From: Bacteroidales bacterium | GTDB taxonomy: Bacteria > Bacteroidota > Bacteroidia > Bacteroidales > UBA932 | Length of the DNA: 64,000 nucleotides | NCBI GenBank assembly: GCA_017509755.1 | Contig: JAFWOY010000026.1 | Span: forward strand, 1-64,000 | Direction of reading: 5' to 3' | Shown: positions 32,389 through 40,863 of the stretch, one piece after another | How positions within the stretch are numbered: the stretch's first letter is position 1 | How the letters are laid out: each line of letters starts with the position of its first letter | Translations under genes and position numbers: made by a program | The notes under the pieces: model-generated | The model's input: only the letters and a program-made list of their open reading frames with translations | Database searches by the model: none | What the model was told of the DNA's origin: nothing

Positions 32389-32396
32389 ATATTTAC
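32389..32396 (+). promoter_or_regulatory. -7 element for the HAD-like gene
   Basis: TATATTTA, one mismatch to TAnnTTTG, 36 bp upstream of the ATG at 32433. Confidence 0.45.
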
Positions 32397-32432
32397 AAAC
32401 AATTATGAACCGCCCGTCGGAAAGATCAGGAA

Positions 32433-32861
32433 ATGAGTATTCAGAAGGCTTTTGAGGCGGCGTTCCGCCGCAAACAGGAGAAGGCTTGGGACAAGATCTA
32501 CGTTGTCGTGGACATCCATGACACAATCTTGCAGGCCTGTTATGAAAAAGAAGAAACCTATATGTATCTGCCTTACGCCAAGTCCGCGCTGCAATTGCTC
32601 TCAAGCCGCGATGATATCTGCCTGATTCTTTGGAGTGGCTGCTACCCCGAGCGGCTGGCGGTTTACTGCGGGCAGTTCGCCCGGGACGGGATCCATTTCG
32701 ACTATGTGAACGAAAACCCGGAAGTCGGCAACAGCGCTTTCCAGGATTTCAGCCGGAAACTCTACTTCAATGTCGGTATCGACGACAAGTTCGGTTTCAA
32801 TCCGGAGACCGACTGGCTGGAAGTCATAGAGGCCCTGGCAACATCCTTCCCTGTGAATTAA
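32433..32861 (+). CDS. Small HAD-like protein
   Basis: A 142-residue soluble protein. Residues ~22-32 read VVVDIHDTILQ, a DxD-type HAD motif I (DIHDT). LILWSGCYPERL looks like motif II (hydrophobic strand then S/T), and VGIDDKFGFNPE could be the acidic motif IV. The protein is compact, like the 5'-nucleotidase/phosphatase-related HAD proteins seen in Bacteroidota. The substrate is unknown. It lies 11 bp upstream of the large M64-type gene and is probably on the same transcript. Confidence 0.75.
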   Translation: MSIQKAFEAAFRRKQEKAWDKIYVVVDIHDTILQACYEKEETYMYLPYAKSALQLLSSRDDICLILWSGCYPERLAVYCGQFARDGIHFDYVNENPEVGNSAFQDFSRKLYFNVGIDDKFGFNPETDWLEVIEALATSFPVN

Positions 32862-32872
32862 ATCCTAAACTC

Positions 32873-35800
32873 ATGAAAAGATTTCTCAGCGTCCTTTCCT
32901 GTCTGGTGCTCCTGCTGATGCAGGCATGCCACCCCGATCCGTACCTGACTGTCAGCCCGACCAGCCTGTCATTTAACCAGGATGGCGGCTCCCAGACCGT
33001 CCGTGTTTCCGCGAATTACCCCTGGACGGCCAGTGTCAACGGCAATGGCATCACTGTCTCCCCCACTTCCGGTGAAGGGGATGCCTCTGTAACCATTACC
33101 GCGGCGGCGGCAAGTTCTTCAGATGAAACAAACGGAGCTGTCACCTTCAACAGCGAAGGTCTTGCGGCTTCCGTCGCCGTGAAACAGGAAGCCAAATCCA
33201 CCATCACGGTGGGTCCCGTGACAAGGATTCCGGCCGAAGGCGGCACCTTTACGGTTGACATCCAATACAATACCGAATTCTCCGTAGAGGTGGAAAGCGC
33301 CGCAACCGACTGGATCAGCTTCAACGGGACGAAAGCGCTTTCGAGCGGCAAGATGGAATTCACGTTCGCTGAGAACAAGACAACGGATTCCCGCACCGGT
33401 AAAGTAATGGTCAAGGACAAGCGCGGCAAAGTCGCTCCGATTACGTTGACCTTCGAGCAGGAAGAGAAGAAGGTCATCCAGGTTGGCGACACGATGCCGA
33501 TTCCCGCCGAAGGCGGCATGTTCGAGGTCGATGTCAAGTACAACACCGACTTCACCGTTGAAGTTGAATCCGGCGCAACCGAATGGATCACCTTCGTCAG
33601 GACCAAGGCACTCAAGAGCGGCAAACTGGAATTCAGTTTCGCCGCCAACCCGAATCCCGATCCGCGCACCGGCGAGGTTACCGTGAAGGACAAAAGCGGC
33701 AAGGTTGCTCCGATTACGCTGACGTTCAAGCAGGATGAAAAGAGAATCATCGAGGTTGCCAGTGAATTCAAGATTCCGGAACAAGGCGGCACCCTGGAAG
33801 TGTATATCCGGTATAATGTGGACTTCACCGTCGAAGTGGAATCCGCCGCCCGGTCGTGGATCACCTTTGTCAAGACGAAAGCGCTGACCAACGGCATTCT
33901 GGAGTTCCGGTTCGTGGCCAACGAAGGCGAACAGCGCGTCGGCCATGCGACGGTGAAAGACAAGGCCGGCAAAGCAGCTCCGGTGACGCTGACCTTTGTG
34001 CAAGAAGCGCTGAACAAGGAGCAAAAGGCCCGCCAGATAATGGAACGTATCTACGAAGCCTGGGGTGCCCGGGAATGGAAGAAAGAGCCCTGGATTCCGG
34101 GGAAAAACTGGCCGGGTTTCCATTTCAATTACGAGACGCAAACAGTGGAATTCACGGCGTATGATTTCGGAATCAACCGGGAGATGCCGGAATGCTTCGG
34201 AGATCTGGGCGATCTGATTTCCTATATCCGTATCGACAATGAACCCGACCTGACGGGAACGCTGCCGGATTCGTTCCGCAAGCTTACCGGTCTCGAAATG
34301 ATTTCCATCCAACTTACCGGCCTGACCTCGCTGCCCGATGTTTTCGCGGACATGAAAAAGCTGAAGATGCTCCATGTAGGTGCCAACGAGTCCCTGGCAG
34401 GGCCCTTGCCGAAGCATATCAATTCTCCTGTCCTGGAAGAATTGTTGCTTGCGGGCTGTCAGTTTTCCGGAGCGATTCCGGACACCTGGGCGCCCTATAT
34501 CGGATTCGCACGTGTGTTTGACAACTGCCTGAGCGGAAAGATTTCCCCCCTGTTCCACAATACGGATGATGCCAAATCCTTTGTCAAGAATGGTAATTTA
34601 TGGCAAAAGCCGGGTTATGGTTTCGATATCTCCGACGTGGAAGTTCCCGGTACCGACAACTGGTTCGAAGACCAGTTGTTGGAGAATCTGGACGGCACCA
34701 CCTTCTCCATCCCGGAAGTGGTCAGCCAGAACAAATATACCGTCTATATCTTCTGGGCAACCTGGTGTCCGTTCTCCAAGGAACTGATGCCCGCCCTGAA
34801 GCGATACTACGACCGCTACAAGCAGGACGGCTTGGAAGTCATTGCTACAATCCAGGTCGACGATGATTTCAATATCTTCCACGATTACGAAAAGCAGAAA
34901 AAAGAATGCATCGACAAGGGCTACGACCAGTGGTACAATTATTATTACTCCAAATACGGTGACTCCTACTTTCGGGAAGTCCCTAATGCTGAAGTCTATG
35001 ACCAGAAAGGCAATGTCCTTTTCAGTTCCTGGAACAAATTCAAGGATCCGGTCAGGCAGCGGTTCGGCAAGACTGCTTCCTCCGACCTGATTCCCTTCCT
35101 GGAAACCCTGCTGGGGCCGGCAGAAATCCCGGACACCTACGAATCCACAGACTACTCGAAGGACGGCGAAGTGATGACGCTGCAGAAAGCCTCCGTCGGG
35201 AAAGGCATCAATATCGTATTCCTGGGCGATGCCTATACCGACCGGGATATGGGCAATGGCGGCCTCTACGAAACCGTCATGAAGCAGTCCATGGAAGAGT
35301 TCTTCGCCATCGAGCCGTACAAATCGTTCCGCAACCGCTTCAACGTGTATGCCGTAAAGGCGGTCTCGAAGAACGCCCGGATCGGTGAGGGCTATGAAAC
35401 CGCTCTCTCGACTGGATTCGGCAGCGGATCCTATGTGGAAGGTAACAACGAAAAGTGTTACGAATACGCCATGAAGGTGCCGGGCATCACGTCCCGCGAC
35501 AATCTGCTTGTCACCGTCGTGGTCAACTCGCGCCGCCATGCCGGAACGACCTTCATGTTCGCCGACCGCCAGACATGCGTTGCCTACTTCTCGTCGATGG
35601 ACAACGATCCCGACATCTTCGGCCCTACGCTCCGCCACGAGGCGGGCGGCCACGGCTTCGCCTTCCTCGCCGACGAATACAGCCAGTACGAGGAGGCTGC
35701 GCCGGTCGATCACATCGCGTATTATAACGAAGTGTACGACAAGTACGGCTGGTTCTCGAACGTAGACTTTACGGACAATCCGCAGAAGATCCGTTGGAGT

Positions 35801-36121
35801 ACCTTCCTGGCCGATGACCGCTACAAGAAAGAGGTCGGCATCCACGAAGGCGGCGCCCTCTATGCCAAAGGCGCCTACCGCCCGACGGTCAACAGTATGA
35901 TGCGCGAAAATTTCGAGTACTTCAACGCTCCGTCCCGCTGGGCGATCTACCAGCAGATCATGAAACGCAGCGGCGAGAGTTACAGTTTCGATACCTTCCT
36001 GACCTACGACGCCGTAAACCGCACGGCCTCGGCCAATGCCGCCCGACCGCCCATGAAGGCCGCCGCCAACGGAACCCGCCAGCCGTTCGTCCCGACGGCC
36101 CCGCCGGTCATCGTGAAGTAA
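32873..36121 (+). CDS. Secreted BACON-repeat/LRR/thioredoxin-like/M64 peptidase protein
   Basis: A 1082-residue lipoprotein (signal ends MQAC). A BACON domain lies at ~22-105. Three ~91-residue BACON-like repeats follow, starting near 108, 200 and 291. An LRR-like region spans ~440-560 (GTLPDSFRKLTGLEMISIQL). A thioredoxin-fold domain at ~600-730 has WCPFS (Cys632, Ser635), so the second redox Cys is missing. An IgA-peptidase-type M64 domain at ~770-1040 has HEAGGHGFAFLADEY (His922, Glu923, His927). The His spacing is one residue longer than standard HExxH, though related proteins in the phylum look similar. Probably a surface enzyme acting on host or dietary protein; the substrate is inferred, not seen. 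It follows the HAD-like gene by 11 bp. Confidence 0.88.
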   Translation: MKRFLSVLSCLVLLLMQACHPDPYLTVSPTSLSFNQDGGSQTVRVSANYPWTASVNGNGITVSPTSGEGDASVTITAAAASSSDETNGAVTFNSEGLAASVAVKQEAKSTITVGPVTRIPAEGGTFTVDIQYNTEFSVEVESAATDWISFNGTKALSSGKMEFTFAENKTTDSRTGKVMVKDKRGKVAPITLTFEQEEKKVIQVGDTMPIPAEGGMFEVDVKYNTDFTVEVESGATEWITFVRTKALKSGKLEFSFAANPNPDPRTGEVTVKDKSGKVAPITLTFKQDEKRIIEVASEFKIPEQGGTLEVYIRYNVDFTVEVESAARSWITFVKTKALTNGILEFRFVANEGEQRVGHATVKDKAGKAAPVTLTFVQEALNKEQKARQIMERIYEAWGAREWKKEPWIPGKNWPGFHFNYETQTVEFTAYDFGINREMPECFGDLGDLISYIRIDNEPDLTGTLPDSFRKLTGLEMISIQLTGLTSLPDVFADMKKLKMLHVGANESLAGPLPKHINSPVLEELLLAGCQFSGAIPDTWAPYIGFARVFDNCLSGKISPLFHNTDDAKSFVKNGNLWQKPGYGFDISDVEVPGTDNWFEDQLLENLDGTTFSIPEVVSQNKYTVYIFWATWCPFSKELMPALKRYYDRYKQDGLEVIATIQVDDDFNIFHDYEKQKKECIDKGYDQWYNYYYSKYGDSYFREVPNAEVYDQKGNVLFSSWNKFKDPVRQRFGKTASSDLIPFLETLLGPAEIPDTYESTDYSKDGEVMTLQKASVGKGINIVFLGDAYTDRDMGNGGLYETVMKQSMEEFFAIEPYKSFRNRFNVYAVKAVSKNARIGEGYETALSTGFGSGSYVEGNNEKCYEYAMKVPGITSRDNLLVTVVVNSRRHAGTTFMFADRQTCVAYFSSMDNDPDIFGPTLRHEAGGHGFAFLADEYSQYEEAAPVDHIAYYNEVYDKYGWFSNVDFTDNPQKIRWSTFLADDRYKKEVGIHEGGALYAKGAYRPTVNSMMRENFEYFNAPSRWAIYQQIMKRSGESYSFDTFLTYDAVNRTASANAARPPMKAAANGTRQPFVPTAPPVIVK

Positions 36122-36207
36122 CATCCTTTGCCTCCGTTTCCCCGCGGCAACGTACGCAGCAGTCCGTCAAAGTTTAACGCAAGTTAATTACGTCCACTTT
36201 CACAAGC

Positions 36208-37479
36208 ATGAAAAAGTTCTTCCTCCTGACGATGTTATCATTTGTAATGGCCTTACCTTCCTGCAAGCCTCGGTCGGAGCGGCACGCCTCGGGACAACCC
36301 GATCCGGAGCTACAAAGCGTGCTGACCCAGTTATCCGGGGCATTTGAACGGATTTCGCCGCGGGTCATCAGGCCGGCGGAGGGTTTTCTGAAGTATCCTT
36401 ATTTGATCCCGGCTGGGTTCTACCAGCAGATGTGGGACTGGGACGGGTACTTTATGGGCACCTGGTTCATCGAAAAGGGCAAGCCCGAGTATATGAAATA
36501 TTGGGCGTTGAATTTCCTGGAGGGAATGAACGAGAACGGATACGTTGCGGGCTGCATGACTACGGAAGGGCCGCGGATCAAACGCGGTACGTTCTTCATG
36601 AAGCCCTTCCTCTCGACGGGCGTGCTGGAGGCCAGCGAGGCGATGGGCGACTTCGAATGGGTCCGGCCATGGTACGATCGGCTCTGCCGCGTCCTCGCCT
36701 ACCGGGACTCCACCCAGCGCGATGAGGCCACCGGCCTCTATTTCTGGGAGATGGCCTTCCAGAGCGGCGCTGACAACAATCCCGCCCTCAACTACTTTGC
36801 CGACGACCAGCGCTCCTTCCTGGCTTGCGACTGTTCCACGATGCAGATGCTGGAATTCCAGGCGCAGTCAAGAATCGCCGCGGCGCTGGGGATGCCGGAA
36901 GATGCGGCCGTCTACGCGGCCAAAGCCCAGACGCTCGCTGATGCGATCCGCGACATCCTCTGGTGCCCCATCAATCAGTGCTTCTATAATGTGGACCGGG
37001 AAACCGGCGCCCACTACCACCGGATCAGCTATTCCTGCTTCTGGCCGCTCTACGCAGGGCTGGCCTCGCAAGAAGAAGGACAGGCAATGATCAAGCGCTA
37101 CCTCCTCAATGAAGCGCATCTGCGCTCCCCGCACGGCCTACGCTCCCTTTCGGCCTCTGACCCGGACTATAACAATAAGAACATCATACTCCCCTTCTCC
37201 AATTGGCAAGGGCCTATCTGGATTCCCGCGCTTGTGGTCTATGCCAGGGGCATGCTCAACTATGGCTTCCGCGATGAACTCCGTCCCATCGCCATCGCGA
37301 CCGCCCGCCTTCTCCTCGCCGATCTCGAGATCTATGATACCATGCATGAAAACTACCACGCCGAAACCGGCGTCGGCCTCGCCCCAGCGCCCAACTACAT
37401 CGATCCCGCCACCGGCCAATTCATCGGCTTCATCAGCTGGAACCTCTGCGCTGAATCTGTCTTAAAAGCCTGTCAGTAA
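36208..37479 (+). CDS. (alpha/alpha)6 glycosidase of the trehalase/GH63/MGH1 type, lipoprotein
   Basis: A 423-residue exported enzyme; the signal ends in LPSC, a lipobox. Motifs typical of the GH37/GH63/mannosylglycerate-hydrolase-like clan are QMWDWDGYFMGTW near residue 75, SGADNNP near 190 and FSNWQGPIWIPA near 335; acidic residues around ENYHAETG could be catalytic. The length is that of a single barrel without accessory domains. The substrate could be a glucoside, mannoside or trehalose-like sugar and cannot be fixed here. It is separated from the M64-type gene by 86 bp and followed after 24 bp by a DMT transporter. Confidence 0.82.
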   Translation: MKKFFLLTMLSFVMALPSCKPRSERHASGQPDPELQSVLTQLSGAFERISPRVIRPAEGFLKYPYLIPAGFYQQMWDWDGYFMGTWFIEKGKPEYMKYWALNFLEGMNENGYVAGCMTTEGPRIKRGTFFMKPFLSTGVLEASEAMGDFEWVRPWYDRLCRVLAYRDSTQRDEATGLYFWEMAFQSGADNNPALNYFADDQRSFLACDCSTMQMLEFQAQSRIAAALGMPEDAAVYAAKAQTLADAIRDILWCPINQCFYNVDRETGAHYHRISYSCFWPLYAGLASQEEGQAMIKRYLLNEAHLRSPHGLRSLSASDPDYNNKNIILPFSNWQGPIWIPALVVYARGMLNYGFRDELRPIAIATARLLLADLEIYDTMHENYHAETGVGLAPAPNYIDPATGQFIGFISWNLCAESVLKACQ

Positions 37480-37503
37480 GATCCTTCCTTCTCCTTTCTT
37501 CTC

Positions 37504-38406
37504 GTGAGGTCGAACATCCATATCGACAAAAGGCGCCTCCTGGGCTATATCGCGGGCATTACGGCGGGGGTTTCGTATGGCATGAACCCGCTGTTCGGGA
37601 AAGCTTTGATGGAGAGCGGAGTTCCAGTGATGGTGATGCTGTTTTTCCGCTATGGCTTCGCAGCCGTTTTTACGGCCATCCTGATGCTGATCCGGAAACA
37701 ATCCTTCAAAGCGGGGAAGCGAGAAATCGGCCTGCTGATCCTGTTGGGCCTTCTTTTCGCCGGCAGCAGCATCACCTTGTTCACATCCTACGCCTATATC
37801 CCTTCAGGACTGGCCACTACGCTGGTTTACCTCTACCCGGTGTTTACGGCCCTCATCCTGGTTTTCCTCCGGATCTACCCCAGTTGGCAGACCTGGCTCT
37901 CCATTCTGGCCACCTTTGCAGGCATTCTCCTGCTTTCCGCCCCGTCTGGCAGCGTGGAGATCCGTATTGCCGGCATCCTGCTGGCTATCGGAGCTGCGCT
38001 TTGCTACTCTTTCTATCTGGTCATCGTCAATAGGAGCAAACGCATCCGGAAGGTTTCAGAACAGACCCTCACCCTCTATTCGCTGATCACCGGCACCATC
38101 CTGTTCGCCGTCATCCTTGCTTTCCAGGACGAATATATCCTCGAAGGACTCGATAGCCCAGCCGACTGGGGAGTCCTGATGGGACTGGCCATCGTCCCTA
38201 CCATGATCGCCACCCTTACCTTGGCCATCTCATCCCGCTACATCGGCCCCACAAAAACCGCCATCCTCGGCGTCTTCGAGCCCCTGACGGCCATCCTCAT
38301 CGGCACCCTCTTCTTCAGCGAACCCCTTACCATGAAGATGGCCCTCGGCATCGCCATCTGCGTCGCCGCGGTCGTCTTCATGATCGTGAAGCCGGGAAAG
38401 AAATGA
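37504..38406 (+). CDS. EamA/DMT family transporter
   Basis: A 300-residue inner-membrane exporter or permease of the drug/metabolite transporter superfamily: ten predicted helices in two EamA halves (about 10-145 and 155-295). The first half has GVSYGMNPLFGK, and the second ends GPTKTAILGVFEPLTAILIG, the usual conserved repeat end. The start is GTG at 37504, giving a short charged N terminus before helix 1. The substrate is unknown. It follows the trehalase-fold glycosidase by 24 bp. Confidence 0.88.
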   Translation: MRSNIHIDKRRLLGYIAGITAGVSYGMNPLFGKALMESGVPVMVMLFFRYGFAAVFTAILMLIRKQSFKAGKREIGLLILLGLLFAGSSITLFTSYAYIPSGLATTLVYLYPVFTALILVFLRIYPSWQTWLSILATFAGILLLSAPSGSVEIRIAGILLAIGAALCYSFYLVIVNRSKRIRKVSEQTLTLYSLITGTILFAVILAFQDEYILEGLDSPADWGVLMGLAIVPTMIATLTLAISSRYIGPTKTAILGVFEPLTAILIGTLFFSEPLTMKMALGIAICVAAVVFMIVKPGKK

Positions 38407-38436
38407 TGAATCTGCAGTGAGATCGGCATTCGCAGC

Positions 38437-38646
38437 ACGAAGCCATTTCCCATGTTTTGCAACCATCGCGCGACGGACAGTTTTGCAAGTCGCTGATAAT
38501 CAACGCAGAGCCTCTCAGTCATCCGCGCAATAAGCCACCTGGACGGTGGACCGAGCGTCTTGGGCACAAACTGCCTGCTGAGAATCAGGTATTTACCTGA
38601 AGATCCGCCGTGCGATGGTTACAAAAACAAGGGAAAACTTCGATTT
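38437..38646. repeat. Long imperfect inverted repeat in the 38.4-39.3 kb non-coding island
   Basis: The arm at 38454-38477 (GTTTTGCAACCATCGCGCGA and GGA) pairs with 38604-38628 with about three mismatches and one bulge. Weaker similarity extends outward (CGAAG, TTTCCC) to about 38437 and 38646. The ~126-bp interior has no convincing gene. It could be a head-to-head repeat pair or a small MITE-like element; no transposase or clear target duplication is visible. Confidence 0.6.
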
Positions 38647-38735
38647 CCAAGTGCCGACTCTTAACGTTGCAGTGAGAAGCCTTTGCCTGTGGAAGATGCA
38701 CCCAATCCTTTCCCGCTGGGTTGGCCGTATTTTGG

Positions 38736-38919
38736 TCACGACAGGATTCGGAAGCGCCATGCAGTCCTGTCGCGGCAGGAAACACGGACAATTCACCGAA
38801 AACGCGGCCGCGATAGGACTGAACAGGCTGCTACAATCCTGTCGCGGCAAGAAGCAGGGCCGATTTGACCTGAATAGTACCGCGACAGGATCGAACGGCC
38901 CCCTGCAATCCTGTCGCGG
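38736..38919. repeat. 72-bp-period hairpin repeat, three units
   Basis: Three copies of the unit seen at 59-170. Arms are at 38736-38746/38765-38775, 38808-38818/38837-38847 and 38880-38890/38909-38919. Right arms are all TCCTGTCGCGG; left arms are TCACGACAGGA, CCGCGATAGGA and CCGCGACAGGA. Each loop is 18 nt and the period is exactly 72 bp. Loops and linkers vary. Confidence 0.85.
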
Positions 38920-39155
38920 CAGAGATTCCGCAGGATATTTTGTGTCGCTCGGTCCGCTATTTCCCGACATGGCCGAAAAACTGCTACCCAACACACTGAT
39001 TATAAACGTATTGCTATAGTCTTTCCGTCCCCGTCAAAACAGAAAGAGGGATGGACAGAGGGTCTAACAGATCGGGATTGTGCTCGGCGCCGAAGGCGCC
39101 TGCGCATTCCCTGCCGCCTGCGGCGGGGCGGTGCTCAGACGATGGCAAGATGGTA

Positions 39156-39185
39156 GCCTGATCGCTGCGCGATCAGGCATTTTTT
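39156..39185 (+). terminator. Plus-strand terminator-like hairpin
   Basis: GCCTGATCGC-TGC-GCGATCAGGC followed by A and six T. Confidence 0.65.
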
Positions 39186-39237
39186 GATGATGGGTTTTCG
39201 CTCGGAAAGCTTGCTTTCCAGACGAAAACCCATCATC

Positions 39238-39261
39238 AAAAAAGCCGGCCCCTGGGCCGGC
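39238..39261 (-). terminator. Terminator of tRNA-Ser
   Basis: On the minus strand, GCCGGCCC-AG-GGGCCGGC followed by TTTTTT, 16 bp past the encoded CCA end of tRNA-Ser. Confidence 0.75.
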
Positions 39262-39276
39262 TACCATCTTTTAGTC

Positions 39277-39367
39277 TGGCGGAGAGATCGGGATTCGAAC
39301 CCGAGATACGCTTTTGGCGTATACACGCTTTCCAGGCGTGCCTCTTAAGCCACTCGAGCATCTCTCC
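39277..39367 (-). tRNA. tRNA-Ser(GGA)
   Basis: On the minus strand the acceptor GGAGAGA (39361-39367) pairs with TCTCTCC (39281-39287). The anticodon loop reads CTGGAAA, anticodon GGA, reading UCC/UCU Ser codons. A long variable arm typical of class II tRNA (TACGC/GCGTA stem) and a T loop GGTTCGAATCC are present. The discriminator is G and CCA is encoded at 39277-39279. A TTTG-21 bp-TATATTTG promoter lies upstream and a terminator downstream. Confidence 0.96.
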
Positions 39368-39382
39368 GTTTTTTTGGGACTG

Positions 39383-39415
39383 CAAATATAGGAATATTTC
39401 GCGATTATCTTCAAA
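39383..39415 (-). promoter_or_regulatory. Promoter of tRNA-Ser
   Basis: On the minus strand, TTTG (39412-39415), 21 bp, TATATTTG (39383-39390), then 15 bp to the mature tRNA 5' end. Confidence 0.75.
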
Positions 39416-39423
39416 AAAATGAT

Positions 39424-39431
39424 TATATTTG
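39424..39431 (+). promoter_or_regulatory. -7 element of the Cys-rich lipoprotein cluster
   Basis: TATATTTG, 25 bp upstream of the ATG at 39457. Confidence 0.6.
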
Positions 39432-39456
39432 CAGAACAAACTTCAAATTGAAGACT

Positions 39457-39672
39457 ATGAAGAAGTTGTTTTATACCTTGGTTATTCTGGGAGGAATCTT
39501 GTCCCTGTCCAGTTGTGCAAAGGAATGCGACTGCACGACCATGATGAACGGCGAAGTCATCTCGCACGACATAATGACGCTTCAGGATGGACAGAGTTGT
39601 TCAGACTTCAGCAAAGGCACCAACCTCTACGGTCTCTCCAGTTCAGTCATCTGTACACCGCAACTGTTTTAA
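39457..39672 (+). CDS. Cys-rich mini-lipoprotein, copy A
   Basis: A 71-residue exported lipoprotein. The signal is MKKLFYTLVILGGILSLSSC with Cys20 lipidated. The mature part has Cys at 24, 26, 48 and 66 and ends CTPQLF. It aligns without gaps to the next gene (39/71 identical), with every Cys conserved, so the pair arose by tandem duplication. Four non-lipid Cys in ~50 residues suggest disulfides or metal binding. It heads a plus-strand run with a MauE-thioredoxin membrane protein, which could keep these cysteines in the right redox state. A TTG nine bases upstream is a less likely start. No known family recognised. Confidence 0.75.
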   Translation: MKKLFYTLVILGGILSLSSCAKECDCTTMMNGEVISHDIMTLQDGQSCSDFSKGTNLYGLSSSVICTPQLF

Positions 39673-39693
39673 TTTCTTTAAAAATACACAATC

Positions 39694-39909
39694 ATGAAAA
39701 AGGTATTGTTTACTTTGGTTTTTATCGGCGGTATCTTTGCCCTGTCCAGCTGCGCCAAGGAATGCAACTGCACGGTCAAGGTGAATGACAAGGTCATTGC
39801 CGAAAATACCATCGAGCTCAATGACGGAGACAAGTGCTCGGACTTCAATTCCAAAAGCAGCCTCTTCGGCGTATCCGGACAGGTCCGTTGCACCCCGCAA
39901 CTTTTCTAA
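39694..39909 (+). CDS. Cys-rich mini-lipoprotein, copy B
   Basis: A 71-residue paralogue of the preceding gene, 21 bp downstream. The lipobox is LSSC (Cys20). Further Cys lie at 24, 26, 48 and 66, in CAKECNC, KCSDF and RCTPQLF. The middle (residues 28-47) is the most diverged part and is rich in Asn/Asp/Lys. It lies 9 bp before the likely start of the MauE-like gene. Same uncertainties as copy A. Confidence 0.75.
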   Translation: MKKVLFTLVFIGGIFALSSCAKECNCTVKVNDKVIAENTIELNDGDKCSDFNSKSSLFGVSGQVRCTPQLF

Positions 39910-39918
39910 GCCCAGACA

Positions 39919-40806
39919 TTGAGAATCAACAACAAAATCCAGTATGTATTCCGGGCCCTGCTCGGAATACTTTTTTTACTTTCGGCGACAGCCAAGCTGA
40001 TCGGCATCGACGCGTTCGAACTCTATATCTTCGGGTTCGGCTGGTTCTCCCTGGGCACGTCCTACCTGCTGGCCCGGCTGGTCATCGCGGCGGAATATAC
40101 GCTTGGTCTGCTGCTGCTCGCCAATTTCTGGCCCAGGCTTGCATTCTGGGGCAGCCTGGGACTGCTGGCCGCTTTCACAATCTTTCTCATCATACTGGCT
40201 GCAGGCGGGAACCGGGACAACTGCAACTGCTTCGGAGAATGGATCGACCTCAATCCGCTCCAGTCCATCTGGAAGAACGTGGGAATGCTTGCCTTGCTGC
40301 TGCTGAGCGCCGGAATCCCCTCTTTCCGGATGAAGCACAAGGGACTGTGGTTCGCCTTGGCAGCCCTTGTTCCACTGGCTGCCGTCTTGATTGTTTCGCC
40401 GCCCGACAACTGGCGCTACGATTCGTACGCCCGGAAGGACATGGTCAATGAGCCGGCCCTCCGGGAAGCCATTGAAAACGGCATCCTCCCCCACACGATG
40501 CTGGAAGGCGACCACGTGGTTTGCTTCTACAGCTTGAAATGCAGTTTCTGCAAACTGTCAGCCCGTAAACTGATGATGCTCCGGCAGCGGGGGGAATGGA
40601 GCAATGCACCTGTCATCGCTGTTTTCGGCCGGGGCGAAAATACGGATCCGGCACCTTTCCTGGAAGAGACGGGATTCGAACCGGACGAAATCCATTTCAT
40701 CGAGCCCGCCACTTTCCTGCGGATCACCAACGGATCGATGCCCCTCATCCTGGTGATGCAGGATTCCAGCATCGCCGCCAAATACAATTACAGAAATTTG
40801 CATTAG
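39919..40806 (+). CDS. MauE/DoxX-like membrane protein with C-terminal thioredoxin-like domain
   Basis: A 295-residue membrane protein. Residues 1-150 hold four to five helices of the MauE/DoxX type, with a CNCFGEWIDL loop (CNCFG is a typical MauE Cys pair). Residues ~180-295 look like a thioredoxin-fold domain with CSFCK (CxxC) and a cis-Pro-like MPLIL. It would pass electrons across or at the membrane to envelope substrates; the neighbouring Cys-rich lipoproteins are the obvious candidates. The start is a non-ATG codon: TTG at 39919 fits the end of the previous gene, and no ATG precedes the first helix. Confidence 0.78.
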   Translation: MRINNKIQYVFRALLGILFLLSATAKLIGIDAFELYIFGFGWFSLGTSYLLARLVIAAEYTLGLLLLANFWPRLAFWGSLGLLAAFTIFLIILAAGGNRDNCNCFGEWIDLNPLQSIWKNVGMLALLLLSAGIPSFRMKHKGLWFALAALVPLAAVLIVSPPDNWRYDSYARKDMVNEPALREAIENGILPHTMLEGDHVVCFYSLKCSFCKLSARKLMMLRQRGEWSNAPVIAVFGRGENTDPAPFLEETGFEPDEIHFIEPATFLRITNGSMPLILVMQDSSIAAKYNYRNLH

Positions 40807-40863
40807 GCAACGCAACATTTTGCGCCTGAATTGCATCTATTGACAGGAAAACCGAAAAACGGA

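Larger units (their letters stand above)
39147..39270. other. Nested perfect palindromes (cruciform-like element) downstream of tRNA-Ser
   Basis: Outer arms AAGATGGTAGCC (39147-39158) and GGCTACCATCTT (39259-39270) enclose three hairpins. The first has 10-bp arms at 39156-39165/39169-39178. The second has 21-bp perfect arms at 39180-39200/39223-39243, with an inner GGAAAGC/GCTTTCC stem. The third has 8-bp arms at 39244-39251/39254-39261. Its GATGATGGGTTTTCG core resembles the GGGTTTT hairpins at 221-490. Two of the stems double as terminators. Further GC-rich stems lie at 39080-39130. Confidence 0.8.
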
